A DNA stretch of 64,000 bases from Castor canadensis. Taxonomy: Eukaryota; Chordata; Mammalia; Rodentia; Castoridae. The position numbers and the translations under genes are program-made. Below, in pieces: positions 37,714 through 50,297 of this stretch. The stretch covers positions 1,119,333 through 1,183,332 of the forward strand of contig NC_133399.1 in NCBI RefSeq assembly GCF_047511655.1. The letters run 5' to 3'. The notes beneath the pieces are model-generated. The model did no database searches. It was not told the origin of the DNA and was given only the letters and a program-made list of their open reading frames with translations. Numbering within the stretch: position 1 is the first letter of the stretch; each line of letters begins with the position of its first letter.

Positions 37714-40700
37714 CTGAGCTCAGCAAGGAAGGGAAGTGGCCAGGGAGGTGACGAGTGTGAGCAAAGTCTCCTCAGGAGGACCCTGGGAAAGGAGGGGGTG
37801 GCCAACCCTCTGGGGGCCCCCAAAATAGCCATCCATCAACCAGAGAGCAATGGCTGATGGGGCAGAGACAGGGCGCAGTTCCTGCCATGGCCACCAGGGG
37901 TCAGCACTGACCGGGGCATTGCAGGACCGGGTGGGGGGCCCCTCGGAGCACCCCGGTATGCAGGGGGCGCAGAGTGTGCTTACCTGGACTGGGCAGGGGT
38001 GGCTGGGGGCCCATCCGCCCTCGAGGACTGCCAGGGGCCCAGTGTGGGGGGCTGCAGCAAGCCAGGGGGTGGCGGGGGGTCTCCCAGGCTGTATTCTGGA
38101 AGGCAAGAGGGGTACACTGAGGCAGGGGCCCCCCGAGCCCCCCATGCCTGGGCTTTCAGCGCAGTGCAGACCCCTCCCAGCAGGCAGGTATGTAGAGGTG
38201 CCCAGGCTTACCTGGGGGGCCTGCGGGAAGGAACGGAAAGCTCCCCAGAGGGGGTCCAGGGGCTGCAGTGGTGCTGGGGCTCTGCAGGCTGCTGTAGAGG
38301 GTTCTCTGTGGGCAGAGAGGGGAAACTGAGGCCCACACCCAGGCCACCCATCTGCCCTCACCAGCTCCCCGACCTCCTCTCCCCACTCACCGGGGTACTC
38401 AGACCCCCTCGAGCCAGGCTACCAGGCAGGTCCGGCCTCCGTCCATCTGCCGTCAGGTACAGGGGGGGCGGTGTCTTGCTGGTGAGGTGGCTCGGTGAGA
38501 AGAGAGGGTGTCCCAGGCCTGGTGAAGAGATCCCAATGTGTCATCTAATGACATTGGAGGTTTGGGTAACACGCCCGGCCAGGTGGTGCCAGAGCCACCT
38601 GCATTGTGCACAGTCCCCCGCCCTCTAATCCCCCCCCAGGGCCTGTGCACCTGGCTCACCTGGGTGTCCAGCTTTGGGGGCTGCAGGTCGGAAGGGAGAT
38701 GGACGGCTCTGGGCGGGCAGGGCCTCACCCAGCCCACTTGGGTCACAGCTTGGTGGGGGCAGGGCCCCATACACCATGTCTGGGCTGGGCATGGTGGGCA
38801 CTGCCGGCTGTGGACAGAGGTGGAAAGAAAGTACAGCCTCCCCATCGGGAAGCCTTTGCCACGCCCTCTCTGGGGTCCCTACCCACTCCCAGCTCTGGCC
38901 CAGAACCCTTCCGGCTCTGGCTCTCCTCACTAACTAGGTCTAGAACTGAGGCCGCTCACTCAGCATAGAGCTGGTACTGAAAGGACTGCCTGGGGGTATT
39001 TGATGAGTCAAAGAAATAAAGAAGGAAGGACTTGTTTGCCTGGTGAACTCTTACTTATCCTTCAAAGTCCCAGCTGGAATGTCCATTCCTTCAGGAAACC
39101 TTCCTTGCCCACCTCCAAATTTGAGGCATCCTGGTCCTGGCCCTAGGTCTATCTCTTAGTCTTAACCTCAGCCACCTGGGTGTAGATTGGGGGTGGGCAC
39201 TCATTATGGAGCAGGGGGTCACTTACATAGAGCCGGGGCCGGGGCAAGGCTGGGTCACCTCCATCACCTCCCAGTCTCCGCAGTTTCTCTCCTGGCCCCT
39301 CAGACCCTTCATCGGGCTCCAGATCTGGCCCATCGAGGCCCACCCCCCTCCGCTTCAGTGTCTGTGGGGACAGGAAACACTAGGATGGACCCCTTCCCCT
39401 CCCAGCTCTGTGGATAGAGCAGCATGCAGGCAGGTGCCCCTCCAGCCAAATCCCATTGACCAAACCCCAGTGAGTTACCCTCTAGTAGTTCCAACTGTGT
39501 GAACAAGGGAGCAGAGAGGCCAAGAACCCACCCAGGTCACACAGCAGGCCTTTTGTTCTCTTCTCAGTGCGTGTGCCTGTAGAACCTGGTGTGTGCCTTA
39601 GTCTTTTGCTGTCTCTGTCTCTCTGTGTGTCCCCTGTCTTTCTCCCTTTGTGCACATCCATCTCAGCAGGACTCTCATGCTCGCCCCCTGCAGCAGGCAC
39701 AAGCCCTGCAGAAGACAGACCCTGGCAGACGGACACGCGTCTGCACACAGACATGCTCCCTGTGGATAGCACGCCCCCTGCAGGGAGACACACCAGTGCA
39801 GAAGGCACGCCCCCTTGCAGATGGACACGCCCCCTGCAGACAGGCACATTCTCCAGGGAACAGACGACACGCCCCTGAACGTAGACACGCCCATTGGAGA
39901 TAGACACGCCCCCTGCAGAACGCCCTTCCCTAGCGTATAGACACGCCCCCTGTAGACAGACACGCCCCTGCACATAGAGACACCCCTGAACGTAGACGCG
40001 CCCACTTTGCATAGACACGCCCCCCCTGTACGTAGACACGCCCCCTGCAGCCGGCACATTCCCCAGGGGATAGACACGCCCCCTGCACGTAGGTACGCCC
40101 ACTACACATAGACACGCCCCTTGTAGAAGACACGCCCCTGTACATAGACACGCCCCTGCGTGTAGGCACGCCCCCTGCAGAAGACAGCCCATGGGATAGA
40201 CACGCCCCCTGCGCGTAGGCACGCCCCCTGCGCGTAGGCACGCCCCCCGTGCGTAGGCACGCCCCCTGCAGAAGACAGCCCATGGATAGACACGCCCCTG
40301 TACATAGACACGCCCCCGTGAGTAGGCACGCCCCCTGCGCGTAGACACGCCCCCCGTGCGTAGACACGCCCCCTGCAGAAGACAGCCCATGGGATAGACA
40401 CGCCCCTGTACATAGACACGCCCCCTGCGCGTAGGCACGCCCCCTGCGCGTAGGCACGCCCCCTGCGCGTAGGCACGCCCCCTGCAGAAGACAGCCCATG
40501 GGTAGACACGCCCCTGTACATAGACACGCCCCCTGCGCGTAGGCACGCCCCCTGCAGAAGACAGCCCATGGATAGACACGCCCCTGTACATAGACACGCC
40601 CCCGTGAGTAGGCACGCCCCCTGCGCGTGGGCACGCCCCCCGTGCGTAGACACGCCCCCTGCCCGTGGACACGCCCCCGCAGGCCGCCGCGGCCGCCCGC

Positions 40701-41351
40701 CCCGCCTCTCCCGCCGCACCTCCAGGATGTCGGCGTTGGTGCGGCTCTCGTGCGGCTCGCTGTACTCCGTGTACTTGAGCAGCACGCGGTCCATGTCGGT
40801 GCTCGCGTACTGGAACAGCCGGTTGGCGCTGTTGAAGATGATGAGCGCGATCTCGCAGTCGCACAGCACGCTCAGCTCGTACGCCTTCTTCATCAGCCCG
40901 AACTTCCGCTTGGTGAACGTCACCTGGGCCCGGGACCCACAGGGGCAGGGGACGAGACACGGCAAATGACCTTTCTGATTGTCCTTGCAGCTGCTTCGCC
41001 ACCCCATGCGCTCTGATGCTGCTCACAAACTCCTACCGGTGCTTCAAAACCCAACCCAAATGTCCCTTCTCCTTCGGGAAGTCTTCTGTAGCCCCCCAGG
41101 CAGAGCCCACTTGGTGTCTCTAATTCTCTGCCTCCAGCGCTCTGAGTCACGGAATAAATACATAATAACCATGACGACCAGCAGACCCTCCATCCCACAC
41201 TTCCACATATCTCCTCAGACCCTTACAACCTCCCCAAAATGGCCAGGCCTTTGCCCGGGCTGTGCCCCCCACCACACACCACTCCACCAGGACTCACCTG
41301 TCGGTTCCTTTGATCTAGAATGCGGGAGATTTGGATTTTTTTCCGACCCAT
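37446..41351 (-). CDS. MEF2B: MEF2B, MADS-box/MEF2 transcription factor (complete, 8 coding exons)
   Basis: Nuclear DNA-binding activator, prominent in germinal-centre B cells. Minus-strand coding exons: 41351-41298, 40923-40720, 39361-39227, 38807-38660, 38518-38391, 38305-38212, 38095-37984, 37671-37446. They sum to 1101 nt, 366 aa. MADS box residues 1-57 ([18 protein letters not shown], then [20 protein letters not shown]) and MEF2 domain to about 86 are intact. Residues known to be mutated in human lymphoma, K4, Y69 and D83, have the normal amino acid. The C-terminal part is Pro/Ser-rich and activating. It ends IKSERLSP (316-323), a phospho-dependent sumoylation motif, then LPSADGWPR. The first coding exon starts at acceptor 41381, leaving 29 nt of 5' UTR; upstream exons are non-coding and distant. 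Confidence 0.95.
37682..37710 (-). repeat. (CT)n microsatellite forming the polypyrimidine tract of the last MEF2B intron
   Basis: A GA run on the + strand is a CT run in the gene's sense, ending about 10 bp before the acceptor GATTACAG|T at 37671. Confidence 0.85.
39690..40680 (+). repeat. Minisatellite of 'acacgccccctgc' units in MEF2B intron 2
   Basis: About three dozen copies of acgcccc in 17-19 bp units such as gtaggcacgccccctgcgc. A marker segment, gcagaagacagcccatgg, interrupts the array starting at 40178, 40268, 40375, 40484 and 40554, showing higher-order blocks of roughly 70-110 bp. Copies left of 40150 are more degenerate. The array ends about 40 bp from the exon 2 donor at 40720. 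Confidence 0.92.
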
Positions 41352-41564
41352 GGTCACAGGCTGGGCGCAGTGACCTTAGCCTGGAGGACAGGGAGACAGG
41401 TAGAAGGAAAATGAGGAAGGGACACCCCAGCCTCCCTCCTGTCCGCTGCCTGCACCTCACCTGCCAGATGCTGAGGGGAAGGCTGTGCCACCCCTGGTCT
41501 TGGCCAGTGCCCCCGGGGGAATTGATTGAACCCCAAATGCTCGATAAATGCATTCAAAGCCAAG

Positions 41565-42015
41565 CCGGATGGTGCGTGCCTGTAACCTCAGCACCAGGGA
41601 GGCTGAGGGAAGAGGGTCATAAGTTTGAGGCCAACCTAGGCTAGATAGTAAAACCAAGTGTCAAAAAAGAAGACGGAGAGGAAGAAGAGGAGGCCGGTGT
41701 GCGTGCCTCACACCTGTAATCCTAGCTACTTGGAAGGTGGAGATCGGGAGGATCGAGGTTTGAGGCCAGATCAGGGAAAAGAAAAAAAAAAAAAGGCCCA
41801 AGAGACCTTTTTGGTCGGGGCCCAGTGGTACACGCCTGTCACTCCACGCTGCGGGCGAAGAAGGTCGATAGCAGAATCTCCACCCGGGCAAATGGTTTAT
41901 TAGAGACCCCATCTCCAGAATGACCAGAGCAAAACGGACCGGTGGAATGGTTCAGTTGGTGAACACCTGCCCAGCAAGCATGACATCCTGAGTTCAAACC
42001 CCAGTGCCACCAAGC
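41565..42015 (+). repeat. B1 and composite SINE cluster next to the MEF2B start exon
   Basis: Three 7SL starts ('tgtaacctcagcac', 'ctgtaatcctagctac', 'cctgtcactccacgc') and one ID half 'gagttcaaaccccagt'. Confidence 0.8.
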
Positions 42016-42257
42016 AAGGTCAGAAAAGCAAGGGACAGACGCCCTTTTCCCTGGGGTTTCAAACCACATGCTGGTGGGCCTGGTCTCCCCGGGCCTCGGT
42101 TTCCCCCTCTGTGCGGTGGTGTGCGCCGGGGAGAGGACAGGACTCAGCCCATGTGAGGCCTTCAGACCTGCAGCCCACACAGCGAGTGCCACGCATGGGT
42201 GACCGCTCCGATGAGCACCGGTGACAGCCCAGAGTCGCACTTGGCTACCCCACCCCA

Positions 42258-42435
42258 GATGCCCACGCCTGTAATCCCGGCTACTCAGGAGGCTGAGATC
42301 AGGAGGATCGCGGTTCGAAGCCAGCCTGGGCAAACAGTTCCTGAGGCCCCCCCATCTCCAAAATAACCAGAGTCAAATGGACTGGAGGCGAGGCTCAAGG
42401 CCCTGAGTTCAAACCCCAGTCCTGCCAAAGGAGCA
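42258..42435 (+). repeat. Composite SINE
   Basis: 'ctgtaatcccggctactcag' and 'gagttcaaaccccagt'. Confidence 0.85.
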
Positions 42436-43111
42436 GTAAAGGAAGGAAGGAGGGAGGGAGGACAATTTGGATCCTGTGGAACGCAGACAGCGGCTTCCCA
42501 CAGAACCCGTCCCAGTGCTCAGAAGTGTGACACACCCGGCTGGCACATGAGACCCTCTGTGTGACCTCAGGCCCAGGTCCTCCAGGTGGCTCTCTGAGCT
42601 GTCACAGGGCACAGACCCGGTGGTGGCCCAGCCCTGGCTCGGCTCCCCTTCTATCTTTAACCTCAGTGCTAATTTTAATCCCGGCCGGAATCGGCCGCGT
42701 TCCCACGGCTGCCCTCCCGCTGGCCGGTCCCTGGAGGCTGACGGGGGCACCGGCCGAAGGTGCCAGTGCCAAGATGGCTCCGGAAATGCCCCCCACGCCC
42801 AGGGTCCCAAGAGAGCAGGGACCAGGCTGTGGCTGGGACCTGCGTCACTCAGGCCTGGCTGACCTGACTCTGGCTGCTTCTCAGTTTGTCATTTTAGACA
42901 CTGGGGGAAGGACAGGGAGCCTTGAGTGGCCGAGGGAGGTTGGGGTCTCTGAAGTAAAAGACCCAAGAGCAGCGATGGCAACCGAGTTGCAGCTGGGGTC
43001 AGCACGGGCCAAGGCCCTGGGGAGGCGCCGCTCTGGGCCTCCCAAGCAGTGGAAGGGCAGTGGGTTTTGCTCTAGGACCCATCACAGGCTTTTGTGCAAA
43101 ATGGGACTGGG

Positions 43112-43755
43112 TTCAGGGTGCTGGTGGCTCACGCCTGTAATCCCAGCTACTCAGGAGGCAGAGATCGGGAGGATCGCGGTTCAAAGCCAGCCCCGGGCAA
43201 ATAATTCACGAGACCCTACCTCGAAAAAATCCAACACAACAAAAAGCTGGTGGAGCGGCTCAAGTGGTAGAGCGCCTGCCTAGCAAACCCCGGTGCTGCC
43301 AAAATGGGTTTTGATTTATTGGTTGGCTGATTGATTGATTTGGGGTTTTTTGAGACTGGGTCTCGACGAGTAGCACAGACTGGCCTGGAACTCGAGCTCC
43401 TGCTGCCTTGGCCTCTCGAGTGCTGGGATTACAGGTGTATCCACCACGCTAGGTTCTTGAACTTTTTATTAAGTCTCGAACTTGCTAGGCAGGTGCTCTA
43501 CCGCTTAAGCCACTCCACCAGCCCTGGCTTGGTTATTTTGAGATAGGGTCTCACTCTGTGCCTGGGCTGCGATCGTCCATATTTGTGCTTCCCCCTGTGG
43601 CTGGGATGACAAGTGTGCACTGCCATACGCAGCCATTGGGTGAGATACGGTCTCAGGAACTTTTTGTCTGGACTGGCCTCAAACCTTGATCCTCCTGATC
43701 TCAGACTCCTGAGTGGCTGGGATTACAGGCATGAGCCACAGCGCCCACCTCTTGA
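43112..43755. repeat. SINE cluster: composite (+), B1 (-), composite (-)
   Basis: + 43112-43305; minus 43335-43460; minus 43468-43755. Confidence 0.8.
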
Positions 43756-44271
43756 TTTATCATCTTAAAACTCAGCCTGGGGCCGACATGGGGGAGCCTG
43801 CGTGCTGGAGTCGGGTGGAGGAGCTGGAGGTGGGGGGGAGGCCAGGGCTAAAACCAAAGCACCCTCTTGCCCCCTCCCTGCTCACACTGCGCTCAGGAGA
43901 AAGTTCCAGCTGTTAGCCTAGCATTCAGAAGCGTCCCCCGCCCCCCGAAATCACTCCTGTCCACCTCACTCTCCCTTCAATAAATATCTCTGCTTAGAAA
44001 CCTCTTTTACCCCACTTCACCTGGCCAACTCCTAGTCACACGTCAAAACCCAGCTCAAAAAATCCATTCCTGTAGTCTCTCTGGACTCCCACGGTCCCCA
44101 TCCTTTCCCTCCAGTTCTGACCCCATAGGGCTCCCCCAGACAGACCGGGCCCAAGGAGATCTGGGGATCCCAATAGGTCAGGAAGGCTGTGGCTGATACC
44201 CACCCCCACCTTCCCTGAACAACTTCCTCTTAGACTCCCCCAGCCGATACCCTGCCCAGAAATACACGCGT

Positions 44272-44385
44272 ATGCAAATCCGGACACTCGGCACCGACCT
44301 GTGTGGGGCCCAGGTGTGGAGACCCAGCCAAGGAACACGGAGGCGGCCGGCCGGCCGGCGAGTATATCTGTCCTCACATGCAAAT
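44272..44385 (+). promoter_or_regulatory. Two octamer sites in unique sequence upstream of MEF2B exons
   Basis: Perfect ATGCAAAT at 44272-44279 and 44378-44385, inside SINE-free sequence (44150-44700) that also has an AP-1 site TGACTCA at 44648-44654. This could be an intronic enhancer or an alternative MEF2B promoter. Confidence 0.4.
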
Positions 44386-44749
44386 CCCAGCCCGGGCCTC
44401 ACACAGAGCCCCGGTGGCCCATTCTCCAGATGTCGGGGTGATCGGAACTGGGGGGGAGGGGGAGGCCGTACACGCTGAGTGTGCCGGGCACGAGGGGGGA
44501 GGCTGGGGTTTGGGGAGCCTCTTCCTCACACACATCACACATGGCCTCCCCCTCCTGTCTGCTCAGAAAGCAGAAAATTTGTGGCCAGCACCGAGGCAGA
44601 GAGTGGCGTCGTCCCCGGTCGTTTGTTTGCACCCCGTTACCTATCACTGACTCAGTACCTACCAGCAAGGAAAGCTGCCCTCAAACGAAGGGGGCAGGTT
44701 AAGTAGACAGATAAGCGAGAAGATTAGAAAAGTGACCATTCAAAAGGTA

Positions 44750-44945
44750 TTAGGTGGGTGCAGAGGTGCACACCTGTAATCCCAGCTACTTGGGAGGCTG
44801 AGATCAGGAGGATCAAATTTCGAGGTCTTAAAAACACCCAACACCAAACAGGGCTGGTGGAGTGGGTCAAGCGGTAGAGCGTCTGCCTAGCAAGTGTGAG
44901 GCCCTGAGTTCAAACCCCAGTGCCACCTCCCCCCCACACACACAC
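44750..44945 (+). repeat. Composite SINE with (CA)n tail
   Basis: 'gagttcaaaccccagtgcc' followed by acacacacac. Confidence 0.85.
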
Positions 44946-45277
44946 ACCTGTGGTGACAGACAGCAGTGCCATGGCCACCTGGGGTAGGAGCCATGACGGG
45001 CTCTCCCAGCACTGGCAGAGTCCAGCCCTCTGATCCAGGGAGTGATTTTTAAAAAGTACTCCACCCCGTGCTGATGGTGACCTTGGGGACCAGCGTCAGT
45101 CAAGGCCTGAGTGAGGTGACCGGAGTGAGGTGGCGGGGAGAGGCTGGGGCCGGGGTTCTGGTGAGTGATGTGGGGACCCCAGCAGGAGTGCAAGGGGACA
45201 GACCTTTGGTGACCCGGGGGACGGACTGTGCAGGAGACACAGGCCTGGGACTGGGGAGAGCGGGATCTCATGAGCGC

Positions 45278-45695
45278 GGAGCACAGTGCCTCACGTCTGT
45301 AGCCTTTGCTCCTTGGGAGGCTGAGATCGGGAGGACTGAGGATCCAGCCCAGCCCAGGCAAACAGTTCCCAAGACCCCATCTCCAAAATCACCAGAGCAA
45401 AATGGACTGGGGGGCGTGGCTCAAGCAGCAGAGCACCTGCTTTGCAAGTGTGAAGCCCTGAGTTCAAACCCCAGTCCCACCCAAAAAAAAAGACTTTATT
45501 TGCACAGGCTGGGTCTGGAGGCCACACTTGTGATCCCAGCACTGCAGAGCCTGACGCAGGAGGTTCGAAGCCAGCCCAGGCAAACAGTTTGCAAGACCCT
45601 GTCTGGAAAATACCCATCACTAAATAAATAAATAAAAACAGGGCTGGTGGAGTGGCTCAAGGTGTAGGCCCCGAGTTCAAATCCCAGTACAGGGG
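45278..45695 (+). repeat. Two composite SINEs in tandem
   Basis: B boxes near 45460 and 45673; (AAAT) spacer in the second. Confidence 0.85.
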
Positions 45696-45989
45696 GCCAG
45701 AAAAAGAATTCTCTAGGGTCAGCAAGTCAATCAACAAACACCCTGAGGTCCTTCAGGCCATAGACTGTCACCTGCCCCTCTTGTCCCCCCATATGATGGA
45801 GATGGGGGCGCTGGAAGGAATCCCACCCCCCCTGAATCTTGGGGGACTGTCACCTGTGAACGCAGGTGAGGCTGGCTTCGGACCTCACCTCCCTCCTTCC
45901 CAACTTGGGGCGCTGAGTCAGCGTGGCTGTGGCACGCAGGGAGCCCCTCCCCCGTGGCCCCCTACCCAAGCTGGATCACGTGACCCCTC

Positions 45990-46370
45990 CCCCTCCCCCC
46001 GCCCCTCCCCCGGACCCGATGGAAAGCAGAAGTGAGAGGCAGGTGGGAGGCGGCGGCGCGGGCCCGCGGGACCGGCGGGCGGGGAGGGGGCGCAGGCCGC
46101 GCCCCGCCTCACGCAACCCGGGCTGCGGTTTCATCACCTGCTCCCCAAGTACCTCATTACGGCGGCAGGAAGCGCCCCTTGCAGGTCGGGACCCCCCCCT
46201 CGCCGCCGCCGCCGCCCGCCCTCTCCCGGGGCCGTGCCGCTCCGACCCCGCCAGGGCCACGCCCACCCCGGTGGCCACGCCCACAGAGGGCGGGGCTATC
46301 CGAGGCCGCGCCCACCGCGGCTCTCTGGGAGCCGCCCCGCCCCTCCAGCCTCAGTTCTTCCCCGGGAAAT
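45990..46370. promoter_or_regulatory. Unassigned CpG island in the MEF2B upstream intron
   Basis: Very CpG-dense sequence (cgcgggcccgcgggaccg, gccgccgccgccg) with several ccacgccc boxes. It may be an alternative MEF2B promoter; no exon can be fixed from the sequence. Confidence 0.5.
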
Positions 46371-46619
46371 GGGGACAGTGAGCTGCTGTCCCCGGGCCAC
46401 CAGGCTCTGGTGCTTCCCAGATCTGGGGTGGGGGGGGCACAGAGCAGAGTCAGAGCCCCAAGCCTGCGGTCCCAGGCAGGGAGTGTGGGGCTGGGAGGAG
46501 GGCGGGGTGGGGGATGGGGTGGGGGATGAGGTCCGCTTCTCGGATGGACTGAATGGGGCCTGGGAGATTCCCTAAGCACTCAGGGACTCCCCCCACCCCC
46601 GTCTCAGACACAGAGCCCC

Positions 46620-46990
46620 TCAGAATCCACACATGGCTCAAGCACCCCCAAATGTGCATCACCCCCAAACTACAGGAGGATCCCTGCCGACGAAAGTTTG
46701 CGATGCACACGACACTCCCGAATCCACTCAGCTCTCCAAACGCAAATCCCCTAGACACACAGAACCCCCAACATATGCCAGCCCCCCAAATCCAAACCCC
46801 CCCATACACACAGACCCCCCCAATCACGCTCTCCAAACACAAATTCCCCTAAACAGAATTCACCACACATGGACACCCCCAGACACACACAGAACTCCCA
46901 ACATATGCCAGCTCCCCGCCAAATGCGTGCACTCAACTCCCAATCCCGATGCACACAGACCCCACACCGACAGGCAAACACATGCTGGCC
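46620..46990 (+). repeat. Degenerate C/A-rich tandem sequence
   Basis: 'agacacacagaacccccaac' then 'atatgccagc' recurs about 137 bp later with changes, and 'ctctccaaac' also recurs. It is a decayed tandem array. Confidence 0.55.
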
Positions 46991-47309
46991 TTGAGATCAG
47001 TGCACACCCCTCAGACACACAGCCCCATCCCTGCTGCAGCCCCCCGCAGAGACTCAGGCTGGGGCCCCGGGGGGTGGAGGGGATCAGGGTGACAGGTGTG
47101 TCTGAGTTCAGGAATCCCAGAACGTCCCAGCTCCACAGGGATCCTTTTTCTAGAGGTCCCTCTGACACTCTTGGGGAAACTGAGGCCCAGAGAAGGCTCC
47201 TCAGGGACAGGACCCTGAGTACAGCCGGACACACACTGCACCAGGAGCCCACGGTGGCCGGACACTGTGACCCCACAGCTGGGCTTGTGGGGTCAGCCCA
47301 TCCAGAGGT

Positions 47310-47400
47310 TTTGTTTGTTTGTCTTTGCGGTGCTGGGGACACCACACGTGTGACAGGCAAATGCTCCATCACACAGCCGGACCCCCCCACCCCAGCCCTG
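47310..47400 (-). repeat. ID-like SINE
   Basis: 'tttgcggtgctggggaca' and 'caaatgctccatcacac'. Confidence 0.55.
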
Positions 47401-47904
47401 GATTCAAATCCTGACTCTGGTACATGCTCATTGTTTGGACTTCTGAGCCTCAGTTTTCCCACTTGTACAACAAGCCTCTGCAAACTCTCCAGGCACCCAC
47501 TCACCTCTTCCCCAGCCTCTACCCACTGTCTGCCATTTTTTTTGGGGTGGCTCCTGACACCCCAAGTCCACATCAGTGTTTCTTTGCCTGGGCCGAGCCC
47601 TCCCTCTGGACACCCTCCTCCAACTCTCCCAGATCCTACATGGACCCACAGAAATCCCTGATCCCTGACACCCCACTTCCCCCCAGTGGGAATCCACTCT
47701 CCCAGCAGAAATTGGGCCTTTCATACATTTTTCGTTTCTTTGTTATTTTCTTTGACTAGCACCTGGCTGCACTAGATTGTCCTCCTCTGTGAGGGGCAGA
47801 GATGGCATTTCCCCAGGCTCTGGCACAGGTCCCCAAGTCACCCTTCTGGAAAGGAATGAGCAAACCACTACCTAACAAAGAAATATTGGTGACTTGTTCA
47901 CTTT

Positions 47905-48100
47905 TCTTTTTTTGGATGGGACAGGAGTTCAAACTGGCGCTCTACCACTTGAGCCACACCTGCAGTGCATTTTGCTCTGGTTATTTTGGAGATGGGGTCT
48001 TGAGGACTATTTCACCAGGGCTGACCTCAAACCTCCTTCTCCCGATCTCAGCCTCCCAAGCAGCTGGGATTACAGGCGTGAGCTACTGGCGCCTCGCTTC
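47905..48100 (-). repeat. Composite SINE
   Basis: 'ctctaccacttgagccac' and 'agctgggattacaggcg'. Confidence 0.8.
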
Positions 48101-48924
48101 TCAGTTTTAAACTCTTTACGGTCCACAAAACAAGCTGAAGGTCACGTATGGCCCGTGGGCCACCAGTGTGAGGGCCCTCATCAAAAAACCATCATGATTC
48201 AAAGCCAATGCTGGAAGCTGGCCCCATGTCCACACCTATGACCCCCATGCTGGGGGAGGTTGAGGCAGGAGGATTGTGAGTTCCAAGCCAGGGTACTCCC
48301 GGCACTTCTCTCAGGCCAGTGAAATGACCCTTGGGAGGTCCCACTGCCCACCTGGGAAGGAAACCGAGTCTGGAAGTTACGCGCCACACACAGGTGTGAC
48401 AGGTGTGTTTGCCTGTCCCGAGGGCCAGTTCTTCCTTCGGTCAAAGCCTGCCACCCACCCCACCGCAGGGGCTAGAGAGACCCCCCAACGCTGAGCAGCC
48501 TGACCCTGCTGTCCCACGCTGTTGGAGTCCAGGGCTACCTCAGGCCCCCAGCAATGTCCCCTGAGCCACAGTGGTGTGTTTGGGACCAGCCCAAGATTTC
48601 CCTCTCTTTGTTCCAGAGAAAGAGCTCCCCGTGGGGCCCCAGAAATTCGTCCTCAGAGACTCAGGCCTCCCTGCTTGGGAAATTAGCACAGCTGTCAGCG
48701 CTGGGCGGAAGGGAATCTGCCCGTGGCCTGGCAGCCCCAAGATGCCGCCAGGTGGGACCCTGAGATGAGGCCTTGAGGCAGTCCCACTCCCTGCTCCCCC
48801 AGAAAAGTCGGGGACACAGGGGCAGGGGTGCATGGAGCCTGGCCTCCCGCCCTGGCCAGCCTGGTGGAGGGGGCGATGACAGATGCCCGACTGTGTCTGG
48901 GACAGGACTATGCAGAATTAACTC

Positions 48925-49078
48925 AAAAGGGAGAGGCTAACTGAGTGCAAGTCTGAAATCCCAGCTACTCGGCAGGCAGAGATCAGGAGGATCTCAGTTC
49001 GAAACCAGCCTGGGCAAATAGTTCAAGATGCCCCATCTCCAAAAACTAAGTAAATAAATAAATAAAAAACGTCACAAA
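48925..49078 (+). repeat. 7SL half of composite SINE with (TAAA)n
   Basis: 'gaaatcccagctactcggca' and 'taaataaataaataaa'. Confidence 0.75.
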
Positions 49079-50297
49079 AAAGGGTGGGAACAATTGCTGC
49101 AGAGCGGAGGGCTGTAGACAGAGGCTCAAGAGGAACTTTCTGAGGAGGGAAGGCCTTAAGGATGAGTGGACGGACACCAGCCAGGCAGGGATGCGGGGAC
49201 CGCCTGTCTGGTGGCAGAAACTGCAGGTTCAAAGGCCCTGAAGTGGGAACTCCTTGGGCAGGTTCCAGGAGCAGGGTCAGCTACTGTGACTGGGGCAGGG
49301 GACACAGGAGAGGGGAAGGGAGGCTGGATGGGGCTGTGAGGATTGTGAGGATCGGGTAGAGGGGTGCACTGCAGAGCACTGGGGTGCTCTGGGAGAAGCA
49401 CCAGGGTTTTCAGACGTCCCGTGGCTGTCATGGGGAGGGAAGCCAGGCCAGGAGGTGGTGGGACCTGGACGGAGCAGGACTGAAGTATGGAGAAACGGAG
49501 GGGACAGGTCCCCATGTCCACAGCAATGGGGTCCCCTCCAGCTTACCAGCATCCTCCCTCTCCTGGCCCCACCATGACCTTGGGAGCCTCCGTCTGGAGG
49601 AGCACAGCCCCTGGCAGAGGGTGGGGGTGAGCCAGTGGGGCTCCCAGACACCTCCACTCTGTCACAGCTCAGATGGCACCTCCTGTTATTTATTGAGTGC
49701 CTACTGTTTGCCCAGGCCCACGCCGCCTAATTTGCACTCAGGACCCTCCTGACACACAGATTGTGAAACTGAGGCAGCTGCCCCTCCTTTACCCTAAGGG
49801 AGGAGGAGGAGGAGGTGGGCATTTCCCCAGAGACACAGGACAAGACCCCAAAGTCCCCCCTCAAGCGTGAGCTTGTACCTCAGGGCCAACCTGCTGCACC
49901 CCAAAGTCACTGGCCGAGCCCAGTCTGGGAAGTGTGTTTAGCTTGTCCAATCCAGAATCGTATTTGTCCCTGAGTCTGTGGGTGTCAGGGCAGGGACACA
50001 ATGCCCTAGATTCAGACCTAGGGAACCCCAACTTTCCAGTGCACCCATAGGGGTTGGGGTGAGCTCCCTGACCCCAAACACCCACACACATTGTAAGTCC
50101 TCTCACAGAAAGGACAGCTGTCCTCGGATGCATATGCACCCCAAATCTTCTAGAATCTGACCCCCGACAGGTCTATACGCACTGCCTCTGAGTTGGGGTA
50201 CCAGATAAATTTAATTCTCTGTCTTTGTTAATTTGCATTTTCCAGGCATCCATCTGGTCGGGTAAAGATTTAAGCAAATAAACCGTAAGTTGAGGGT

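Noticed and set aside
39690-40680. CRISPR-like alternation of repeats and spacers
   Set aside because: Units are 17-19 bp, degenerate and without unique spacers, inside a mammalian intron; it is a minisatellite.
39482-41026. 514-aa minus-strand open frame
   Set aside because: It is minisatellite sequence read in a frame shifted from the MADS exon, open only because the unit has no stops on this strand.
46633-47661. 342-aa + strand open frame
   Set aside because: C/A-rich low-complexity sequence, no recognisable domain, and it crosses an ID SINE.
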